Of a DNA stretch of 48,565 nt, positions 41,821-48,565 are shown piece after piece. The stretch lies in NCBI GenBank assembly GCA_026387775.1, contig JAPLLC010000086.1:1-48565 (forward strand). The letters run 5' to 3'. The stretch's first letter is position 1, and the number at the start of each line of letters is the position of its first letter. Made by a program: the position numbers and the translations under genes. The stretch comes from Candidatus Methylomirabilota bacterium. GTDB lineage: Bacteria; Methylomirabilota; Methylomirabilia; Methylomirabilales; 2-02-FULL-66-22. Under the pieces are notes generated by a model that worked only from the letters and a program-made list of their open reading frames with translations, was not told the origin of the DNA and did not search any database.

Positions 41821-43359
41821 CTAGACGCCCGCCTCGATGCAGGCCTCTTTCGCGATCGTGACGAAGAACGCGCTCCCCCTCCCCACCTGACTCTCGACCC
41901 AGATCCGTCCCCCGTGTTCCTCCACCACCGCCTTGCAGATGCTGAGCCCCAGCCCCGTCCCCTCCACCTCCGATCCGGTTGGCATGGGAACTCGGTAGAA
42001 TCGGTCGAAGATCCGGTCCAGGTGCTCCTTGGGGATCCCCACGCCGGAATCCCGGACCTCCACCAGCAGCTCGAGGCCCGTGTCCTTCACCGTCACGTCG
42101 ATCTCCCCGCCGCGGGGCGTGAACTTGATGGCGTTACCGAGGAGGTTGGTGAACACCTGCTCTATCCGCAGGGTGTCGCCGGACACCGCCGTTAGGCCAT
42201 CCGGTGCCGTCAGGGTGACCGTGATCTCCCGCTCCTGCGCCATGCGGCGCAGGCGATCGATCGTCCCCCGGAGCAACGTCACCACATCGAACGACTCTCG
42301 TCGCCGCCGGAATCGTCCAGCCTCGATCCGAGCCAGATCCAGGATATCGCTCACCATCCGGAAGAGCCGGTCCGCGTTCTTCTGGGCAATCCCCAAGAGC
42401 TCCCGACTCAGCTCGACTCCCACCGCCTCGTGCAGCAGCACTTCGAGCGACCCCTTGATGGCCGTGAGCGGCGTATGCAGGTCGTGGGAGACCATGGTGA
42501 GGAGCTCAGCGCGCATTTGGTCCATGTTCCGGAGGCACTCGTTCAGGGTGGAAAGCTCTTCGATCTTGCGCGCCAGATCGGTGACGTCCCGCAGGATCAT
42601 GAACAAGCCCTGCGTCAGGTCGTTCGAACTGATCCAGGCAAAGGTGATGCACAATACCCGATCCCGGCACTTCAGGGTCACAACATCCGCAGGTTGTTGG
42701 GGAGCCGCCAGGAACCGAGCGAGGGTCTCTACCAGCGTGGCACGATGATCGGCCGTCAGCAGATCGATCAATGGCTGGCCAATCAGATCCAACTCCGGCC
42801 GACCGACCATCTCCAGGCAGGCCCGGTTGACGAAGAGGATCCGCTGCTGGCCGTCCGCCTCGACCACCCCCTCCCCGATCGTCCGCAGGACCGTCTGCGT
42901 GAATCGCCGTAGGGCCAGGAGTTCCTTGACCTTCTGGCGCGGCACCAGGCTATCCAAGCCAAGGATCTCTTGGGCGGTGTCTCGGGTTCCTCCCTCCAAC
43001 CGCCTCAGCACGGCGAGAACGTTCTGCTGGAAGTCTTCGCGCCGGCACTTCGCGATATAGGCGTCGGCCCTGAGGGCCAGCGCGTCCTCCGCGTCCTCCG
43101 CCAGGGTTCCCGACACGATCACGATAGGGATGGTGGCCGTCCGGGGATTGCCCCGGATGTAGCGAAACATCCGATCGCCGTCGATCTTCGGCATCACGAT
43201 ATCCAGGAAGATCATGTCCGGCAGCTCGCGCCCCAAGAATTCCAGCGCCTCCATCCCGTCGTAGGCCCGGAACACCTCGTACCCTTCCTGCGTGAGTATG
43301 TCCGCCAGCACCTCGACACAGAACCGGTCGTTGTCTACGACGAGGACTCGTTTTCCCAC
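41821..43359 (-). CDS. REC-PAS histidine kinase
   Basis: 512 residues. An N-terminal REC domain (about 1-120; acceptor Asp in MIFLDIVMPKIDG) is followed by a PAS domain (about 150-265), a HisKA dimerisation domain with the phospho-acceptor in MVSHDLHTPL, and a HATPase_c domain with the N box (EQVFTNLLGNAIKFT), DSGVGIPKEHLDRIF and GTGLGLSI boxes. There is no transmembrane segment, so it is cytoplasmic. A REC placed in front of the kinase suggests input from an upstream kinase. It is in a minus-strand run before yajQ; the nearest potential output is the c-di-GMP cyclase at 37852. Confidence 0.92.
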   Translation of the reverse strand: MGKRVLVVDNDRFCVEVLADILTQEGYEVFRAYDGMEALEFLGRELPDMIFLDIVMPKIDGDRMFRYIRGNPRTATIPIVIVSGTLAEDAEDALALRADAYIAKCRREDFQQNVLAVLRRLEGGTRDTAQEILGLDSLVPRQKVKELLALRRFTQTVLRTIGEGVVEADGQQRILFVNRACLEMVGRPELDLIGQPLIDLLTADHRATLVETLARFLAAPQQPADVVTLKCRDRVLCITFAWISSNDLTQGLFMILRDVTDLARKIEELSTLNECLRNMDQMRAELLTMVSHDLHTPLTAIKGSLEVLLHEAVGVELSRELLGIAQKNADRLFRMVSDILDLARIEAGRFRRRRESFDVVTLLRGTIDRLRRMAQEREITVTLTAPDGLTAVSGDTLRIEQVFTNLLGNAIKFTPRGGEIDVTVKDTGLELLVEVRDSGVGIPKEHLDRIFDRFYRVPMPTGSEVEGTGLGLSICKAVVEEHGGRIWVESQVGRGSAFFVTIAKEACIEAGV

Positions 43360-43384
43360 GGAAGACTCCAGTGTGCGACGAAGA

Positions 43385-43879
43385 TTAGGAGCGATAGTTG
43401 ACGAATTGCATGTCGATCCCCAGCTCCTGTTCCCGCAAGAACTGGATCACCGCCTGCAGCTCATCCCTGTCCCGACCGAAGACCCGAACCTGATCCTCCT
43501 GAATCTGGACCTGCACCTTCCGCTTGGTTGCCTTGATGAGCTTGACGATCTCCCGGGCCTTCTCGGTCGGGATCCCCTGCTGCAGCTCGATGCGTTGCCG
43601 CACCCGGCCGCCTCCGGCGGACTCGACCTGTCCCCGGCTGAGGGCCTTCAAAGACACCTGGCGCTTTACGAGTCTTGTCTCGAGGATATCCAGCACCTGC
43701 TTCAGCTTGAAATCGTCCTCCGCGGAAAGCAGGAGGGCGTGCTCCTCTCGCGTGACGCTCACCTGGCTGCCCTTGAAGTCGAAGCGCTGGCCGATCTCGC
43801 GAGAGGTCTGGTTTACGGCGTTATCCACCTCGCTCAAATCCACCTTCGAGACGACGTCGAACGAACATTCATTGCTCAT
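43385..43879 (-). CDS. yajQ: YajQ-family nucleotide-binding protein
   Basis: 164 residues, the usual length. It starts MSNECSFDVVSKVDLSEVDNA and has FDFKGS, then VRQRIELQQGIPTEKAREIVK and the C-terminal VQIQEDQVRVFGRDRDELQAVIQFLR, all hallmarks of YajQ. In Xanthomonas a YajQ protein binds c-di-GMP and acts with a transcription factor; that role is not proven here, but the c-di-GMP cyclase in the window makes it relevant. GGAGGAG precedes ATG 43879. Confidence 0.95.
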   Translation of the reverse strand: MSNECSFDVVSKVDLSEVDNAVNQTSREIGQRFDFKGSQVSVTREEHALLLSAEDDFKLKQVLDILETRLVKRQVSLKALSRGQVESAGGGRVRQRIELQQGIPTEKAREIVKLIKATKRKVQVQIQEDQVRVFGRDRDELQAVIQFLREQELGIDMQFVNYRS

Positions 43880-43910
43880 GGCGCTCCTCCGAAGAACAGG
43901 CGCGAACCGA

Positions 43911-44606
43911 TCAAGGCTTGTCCGGCGCGACCACGCGCACACCCGCCGGAGGGGTAAACTGGAACTGATCGTCGCTGAGGCCGGGATTCAACTTGAGATT
44001 CGTCAGGGCGATCACCGTCGTGTTGCCGTATGCATCAAGCACCGTGGTCTTCTCGACCATGTATCCTTTGACACTCACCTCCAGGAACATCCGGGCGATG
44101 CCGGCTTCGGGCCGCTTGGGTCGGAGGTCGAGGATACGGATCCTCGGATCGCTACGCGTCGCGGCATTCTCCACCAGGCTGATATCGAAGTCTCTGCGGA
44201 GCGTGCAGTCGCCCGCCAGAAAGGACATCGGCACTCGAGAGGTCAAGGCCTGGGCGATCTCCTGGACGCGAACCTGCTTGTCTGCCGGGCTGTAGTCCCA
44301 CAAGGTCTTCCCGTCCGTGACGAAAAGCCGCGGCTCGGGTTTCTGATACTCCCACCGCATCTTCCCCGGGCGCTTCGCCAGGAAGACACCGCTGGCGTCC
44401 CGGTCTTCGTTGAGGGTGCGGTTCGTCGCCTTCTGCTGAAACCGCGCCGACAGATCCTGGGTCTGGGCGCAGGTGGCCTCCACCTTCTCCACGACCTCGT
44501 CCACGGCCGCGGCCGCCTGAGCCGCCGGCGCCCCAAAGAATCCACCCACTCCCAGACAGAGGAGCGCCGCCACGATTCTCCACGTTCCTCGAGACCGACT
44601 TGTCAT
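43911..44606 (-). CDS. lolA: Outer-membrane lipoprotein carrier protein LolA
   Basis: 231-residue periplasmic chaperone that carries lipoproteins from the LolCDE complex to the outer membrane. A signal peptide (Arg-rich start, then AALLCLGVGGFF, cleavage near AQA) is followed by LolA-type beta sheet features: LSARFQQKATNRTLNED, GVFLAKRPGKMRWEY, GKTLWDYSP. One extra Cys (CAQTQD near the mature N-terminus) and another in AGDCTLRRDF might form a disulfide. The ATG directly follows the ftsK stop. Its presence indicates a diderm cell. Confidence 0.9.
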   Translation of the reverse strand: MTSRSRGTWRIVAALLCLGVGGFFGAPAAQAAAAVDEVVEKVEATCAQTQDLSARFQQKATNRTLNEDRDASGVFLAKRPGKMRWEYQKPEPRLFVTDGKTLWDYSPADKQVRVQEIAQALTSRVPMSFLAGDCTLRRDFDISLVENAATRSDPRIRILDLRPKRPEAGIARMFLEVSVKGYMVEKTTVLDAYGNTTVIALTNLKLNPGLSDDQFQFTPPAGVRVVAPDKP

Positions 44607-46922
44607 TCAGGACTCCGTCTTGGATACCAGCACCTCGCGAGGCCGCGTGCCGTCCATTGGACTCACGATCCCCTCGCGCTCCATCCGCTCGATCATGCGC
44701 GCCGCCCGGTTGAAGCCGACCCGCAGCCGCCGCTGGATCATGGAAATCGACGCCTGCTGCGTCTGGACGACCATTTCCACCGCTTGACGGTAGAACTCGT
44801 CCCCCTCGTCTTCCTCGAGAGCCGTCTCCGGGTCGGGCGGAAGCAACGACCAGACGAACTCTTCGGCCTTGACCTGTTTCGCCAGGAACTCCACCACTCG
44901 CCGGATCTCGACCTCCGTCACGTTGCAGCCGTGGATCCGGATCGGTCGAGAACTCCCCGGCGGTACGAAAAGCATATCGCCTTTGCCCAGCAGGGCTTCG
45001 GCCCCGTTCATGTCCAGGATCGTCCGCGAATCCACCTTGGATGCCACCCGGAAGGAGATCCTCGCCGGAAAGTTCGCCTTGATGACCCCCGTGAGGACGT
45101 CCACCGACGGGCGCTGGGTGGCCACGATCAAGTGAATGCCGACGGCGCGAGCCATCTGCGCCAGACGCATGATCGCATTCTCCACGTCGCCCACCGCCGT
45201 CAGCATCAGGTCGGCCAGCTCGTCGATCACCACCACCAGGAATGGAAGGGGGGCCCGATGCACCCCCGGCGCCGCGGTATCCTCCGGCAACGGCTCCAGC
45301 GCCACCTTCCGGTTGTAGCTTTGCAGATTGCGCGCCCCCACGTACGCAAACAACTTGTACCGCTCCTCCATGTGCTGGACCACCCGCTGGAGGCGCCGGG
45401 CGGCGTCCTTCGGATCCACCACCACCTTGTCCACCAGGTGAGGAATCCCGTTGTACACAGACAGCTCCACCCGTTTTGGGTCGATCAGGAGGAGCCGCAC
45501 GTCCTTGGGCTGCGCTCGGTAGAGCAGGCTGAGGATCAGCGAGTTGACGCACACGCTCTTTCCCGACCCGGTTTCCCCCGCGATCAAAAGATGGGGCATC
45601 TGCGTGAGGTCGGTCACCATGGGGGCGCCGCCGCTCTCCTGGCCCAGGGCGAGCGGGAGCTGCAGCGACTCGGCGGCAAACTCCTTGCTGGCCAGGACAT
45701 CCCGCAGGTACACCGTGGCTCGATGCTGGTTCGGGATCTCCACCCCCACCGCCGCCTTGCCGGGAATCGGCGCCACGACCCGGACGCTCATCGCCTTCAA
45801 CCCCAGCGCCAGATCGTCCGCCAGGGCAACGATCCGGTTGATCTTGATGCCGGGGCCGGGTTCCAGCTCGTAGCTCGTGATAACCGGCCCGGGATTCACC
45901 GCCGTCACCCGGCCCTCGACCCCGAACTCCAAGAGCTTCTTTTCCAGAAGGCGGGAGTTCTGGGCCATCTCCTCCGGGTTGGAACTGATCTGCTGCGCCG
46001 GCCCCGAGTCGAGGAACTTCACGGATGGTTTGGCGTACCCGTCCCCCGCGGGCAAGAACGGGAAGGCCTGCTGCCCCTTCGACGGTTTGGTCTCCCGCTC
46101 TCGCCCCTTCTCCCCCCCGGTCTCCTTGGCCGAGGGCGGGGCCGCGCCCGCCGTCTCGACCGACGACGCAGGCGGGGTGGAGGAGGCCTCCGTCATGGCC
46201 GGTGCAGACGCCTCCCGACTCTCGGCGGCTCGGGCCTGCGCGGGCGGCTCCACCTTCCGCTTGGCCCGCGCGGTCGCGGCCCGCCGCGCCTTCCATCCGG
46301 CAAGCAGCGCCCGTGTCCGGGTCGCGAGCCAGTTCACGCCGGCCGACGGCCAGGCCAGGAGAGAAACGAACGAACGCTCCGTCAGACAGATGACGGCCAG
46401 GGCCAGACCGGTCAGGGCCAGGATGGCCAACCCGAAGGTGCCGAAGGAGTACGCCAGGAGTCGAAAGAGCTCGTCCCCTACATCGCCCCCCGGTCGGTCG
46501 ACACGGCCCCCGGGAAGCACATTCACGTGGTGCAGGACGGTCGCCAGCAGGCTCAGCGAGGGGGTGAGCAGGAGCAGCCCCAGACCGCGTCGCCACGCGC
46601 CGACCAAACGACGGCCGCCGACCCAGATCCACCCCCAGTAGAAGAGGGCCGGGGGGGCGAGGAGTGCGGACAGGCCCAGAAGGCCGAGCAGGTCCCCGGC
46701 CGCCTCGGCCCCTACCCTCCCCACCGCATTGCGGATCTGCTGATCGGCCCCGCTGGCAAACCAGAAGGACGGATCGCGAGGATCGAAGGTGGCGAGCGCC
46801 GCCAGGGTGAGGACCGCGGCCGCCATGGCGAGCACCCCCACCGCCTCACGCGTCTTGTCATGACGCCAGAAGGCCAGCAGTCCGTTCAGCCATACGCTGG
46901 GCCGGGTCAAGTCCGCTGCCAC
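44607..46922 (-). CDS. ftsK: DNA translocase FtsK
   Basis: 771 residues. An N-terminal membrane domain with four helices (about 25-185) is followed by a Ala/Pro/Glu-rich linker (185-300), the alpha-beta domains (320-420), the RecA-like motor with Walker A GETGSGKS (449-456) and Walker B FLVVVIDELADLM, and a C-terminal gamma winged helix (LRVGFNRAARMIERMEREGIV) for KOPS recognition. The linker is shorter than in E. coli. It moves chromosome ends through the closing septum. GTG 46922 has only a weak GAGAGG upstream. It couples directly to lolA, with no spacer. Confidence 0.94.
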   Translation of the reverse strand: MAADLTRPSVWLNGLLAFWRHDKTREAVGVLAMAAAVLTLAALATFDPRDPSFWFASGADQQIRNAVGRVGAEAAGDLLGLLGLSALLAPPALFYWGWIWVGGRRLVGAWRRGLGLLLLTPSLSLLATVLHHVNVLPGGRVDRPGGDVGDELFRLLAYSFGTFGLAILALTGLALAVICLTERSFVSLLAWPSAGVNWLATRTRALLAGWKARRAATARAKRKVEPPAQARAAESREASAPAMTEASSTPPASSVETAGAAPPSAKETGGEKGRERETKPSKGQQAFPFLPAGDGYAKPSVKFLDSGPAQQISSNPEEMAQNSRLLEKKLLEFGVEGRVTAVNPGPVITSYELEPGPGIKINRIVALADDLALGLKAMSVRVVAPIPGKAAVGVEIPNQHRATVYLRDVLASKEFAAESLQLPLALGQESGGAPMVTDLTQMPHLLIAGETGSGKSVCVNSLILSLLYRAQPKDVRLLLIDPKRVELSVYNGIPHLVDKVVVDPKDAARRLQRVVQHMEERYKLFAYVGARNLQSYNRKVALEPLPEDTAAPGVHRAPLPFLVVVIDELADLMLTAVGDVENAIMRLAQMARAVGIHLIVATQRPSVDVLTGVIKANFPARISFRVASKVDSRTILDMNGAEALLGKGDMLFVPPGSSRPIRIHGCNVTEVEIRRVVEFLAKQVKAEEFVWSLLPPDPETALEEDEGDEFYRQAVEMVVQTQQASISMIQRRLRVGFNRAARMIERMEREGIVSPMDGTRPREVLVSKTES

Positions 46923-47048
46923 GTGCTCTCGCCTCTCTTGGGGTTTTCCGACGTTATAACCCCAGGTCCGCCGTTCGCCAAGCCCTTTCTTTCTCTGCCT
47001 CGCCGCTCCCGGCCGTCATCGGTCGGCCATGCGCTTCGCACCCCTTAC

Positions 47049-48565
47049 TCACACTTCGATGATCACCGGCAGGATCATGGGGCGACGCTCCACCGCCTTC
47101 TGGAGGAACCGGCGCAGGACCGATCGGATCCGCTGCTTGACCAGCGTCCCGTCCGTTCTTTCCTCCACGCTGCAGCCCTCCAGTACCTCGACGATCAGCT
47201 TGCGGGCTCCCTCGAGCAGGGCGTCTCCCTCCATCAGGTCGGCGAAGCCGCGGGAAATGATCTCGGGCCCCGCCACCACCGTCCCGGCCTTGTCGAATCC
47301 GATGACGACTACCACCATACCGTCCTGGGCCAGATGCTGCCGATCCCGCAATACCGCATCGTCGACGTCCCCGACCCCTTTCCCGTCCACCAGGACGCGA
47401 CCCGCGGGAACCCGCCCCACGACCTGACCGCGATCGGGGGTGATCTCCAGAACGTCTCCGTCCTCCAAGAGGAAGACCTGGTCGGGCGGCGTGCCCATCT
47501 GGCGGGCCAGTTCCGCGTGCCAGTAGAGGTGGCGGTACTCCCCGTGCACCGGGACGAAGAAGCGGGGCCGGGTGAGGCGGAGCATGAGCTTCAACTCTTC
47601 CTGATTTGGGTGGCCGGAGACATGAACGCGCGGGCAGGTATCTTCGGTGATGACCTGGGCACCACGCTTGAGAAGCTGATTCACCGTGCGCGCGATGGAT
47701 TGCTCGTTTCCCGGGATCACCCGCGCCGAAAAGATGACCGTGTCTCCCGGCTGGACCACGAGCTGTTTGTGCTCCCCCACCGCCATGCGGGCCACCGCGG
47801 ACAGCGGCTCCCCCTGGCGGCCGGTGGTGATGACCACCCCACGGTCCGGCGGCAGGCGCTGGAGCTCGTCGAGCCGCACCAACGTGTCCGGCGGGACCCG
47901 GAGGTACCCGAGGTCCCCGGCGATACGGACATTGGCGGCCATGCTCTTCCCGTTCACCGCCACCTTCTTTCCCAGGCGGCGAGCGACGTCCAGGACCTGC
48001 TGGATGCGATGGATGTTGCTGGCGAAACAGGCCACGATCAGCCGGCGGGGCGCGTTGCGAAAGAGCTCTTCAAGGGTGCGTCCGATGCTGGACTCGGAGG
48101 GTGTGAACCCCTCGCGTCCCGCGTTGGTGCTATCGGACAGGAGCGCCAGAACTCCCTCTGCTCCCAGCTCGGCGAATTTCTGGACGTCGGTGACCTCTCC
48201 GTCCACCGGGGTGTGGTCGAACTTGAAGTCTCCCGTGTGGATGACGAGGCCCGCAGGCGTCCGCACGGCCACCGCCACCCCGGCGGGGATGCTGGGGCAA
48301 ACACGCACGAACTCCACCTCCAGCCCCCCCAGACGGAGAGTGGCCCGCGCACAGATCGGCCGGAGGTCGGCGCTCTGAGCGAGGTCGAACTCGCGCAGCT
48401 TCTCCTGCACCAGCCCCAGCGACAGGGCGGTTCCATAGACGGGAACCGGAAGGTTGGGGAGCAGGTATGGGAGCCCGCCGGTGTGATCCTCATGACCGTG
48501 CGTGAGGATGATGCCGCGGACCCGGTCTCGTTGCGTGAGGAGATAGGTCACCTCGGGCAGGACGA
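47049..48565 (-). CDS. rnj: Ribonuclease J, 5' end beyond the window
   Basis: The C-terminal ~505 residues of RNase J, a metallo-beta-lactamase/beta-CASP enzyme with endo- and 5' exonuclease activity on RNA. The zinc motif HGHEDHTGG is near the top of the visible part, then HTGDFKFDHTP, SDSTNA, the beta-CASP ATTGxQGE-type segment (ITTGRQGEP) and FVPVHGEYRH, ending with the C-terminal domain. The frame stays open to the last base, and about 40-60 N-terminal residues are missing. It is transcribed towards ftsK, separated by 126 bp with no gene. Confidence 0.93.
   Translation of the reverse strand, partial: VLPEVTYLLTQRDRVRGIILTHGHEDHTGGLPYLLPNLPVPVYGTALSLGLVQEKLREFDLAQSADLRPICARATLRLGGLEVEFVRVCPSIPAGVAVAVRTPAGLVIHTGDFKFDHTPVDGEVTDVQKFAELGAEGVLALLSDSTNAGREGFTPSESSIGRTLEELFRNAPRRLIVACFASNIHRIQQVLDVARRLGKKVAVNGKSMAANVRIAGDLGYLRVPPDTLVRLDELQRLPPDRGVVITTGRQGEPLSAVARMAVGEHKQLVVQPGDTVIFSARVIPGNEQSIARTVNQLLKRGAQVITEDTCPRVHVSGHPNQEELKLMLRLTRPRFFVPVHGEYRHLYWHAELARQMGTPPDQVFLLEDGDVLEITPDRGQVVGRVPAGRVLVDGKGVGDVDDAVLRDRQHLAQDGMVVVVIGFDKAGTVVAGPEIISRGFADLMEGDALLEGARKLIVEVLEGCSVEERTDGTLVKQRIRSVLRRFLQKAVERRPMILPVIIEV

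Noticed and set aside
44152-46632. Minus-strand 826-codon open frame
   Set aside because: Same strand as ftsK and lolA but another frame; Gly/Arg-rich nonsense, while the true frames have clear Walker and LolA motifs.

Overview
The window is GC-rich bacterial chromosomal DNA, densely packed with genes. GTG starts are common and genes often overlap by a few bases. It carries outer-membrane lipoprotein chaperone lolA, ftsK, rnj, rimO, pgpA and cinA, a large UPF0182 membrane protein, a fused moaD-moaE, several UroD-like methyltransferase-fold proteins and many c-di-GMP or two-component regulators. Together these suggest a Gram-negative environmental bacterium, most like the Methylomirabilota (NC10/Rokubacteria) or a deltaproteobacterial lineage. 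That placement is inferred from gene content only; no rRNA or tRNA gene was found to confirm it.

Layout. 1-4615: a metal-homeostasis block with a GDT1-MntP fusion transporter (cut by the window edge), a Fur regulator behind a clear Fur box, a DtxR-type regulator and FeoB. 4738-11004: a TetR regulator and a five-gene ybhGFSR-like ABC-2 efflux operon (HlyD adaptor, two separate ATPases, two permeases). 11119-13743: a two-domain M16 peptidase. 13973-17129: a Zur-like regulator with a perfect 7-1-7 operator leading a znuACB zinc-uptake operon. 24027 down to 17341, all on the minus strand: a Rho-N-domain protein, an FmdB zinc ribbon, a broken epimerase, lgt, two small proteins, a NusG paralogue and a small catabolic operon (enolase-superfamily enzyme, UroD-like protein, VOC protein). 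24334-27054: UPF0182. 27101-27808: moaD-moaE fusion. 27809-28394: an unusually AT-rich, palindrome-rich gap that leads into a 568-residue protein combining a degenerate Mrr-like nuclease fold with TPRs. 30109-41732: threonine synthase, an MFS transporter, a broken glycerate kinase, thpR, cinA, pgpA, rimO, a REC-GAF-GAF-GGDEF cyclase, a second UroD-like protein and a nitroreductase. 41821-48565: a REC-PAS histidine kinase, yajQ, lolA, ftsK and rnj (cut by the window end).

Three observations stand out. First, four conserved genes are each interrupted by exactly one small lesion: one extra base in hlyD, an extra G in a six-G run in a UroD-like gene, an exact 16-bp tandem duplication in an epimerase, and an exact 23-bp tandem duplication in glycerate kinase. 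Removing the extra bases restores a single full-length frame in each case. Second, the Mrr-like/TPR protein sits behind a promoter covered by a long palindrome, inside DNA of very different base composition. It is the best candidate here for an undescribed system. Third, the metal block carries odd proteins: a transporter fusing two manganese-exporter families in which the second half has lost its metal-binding aspartates, and a DtxR-like regulator with an unusual set of metal ligands.
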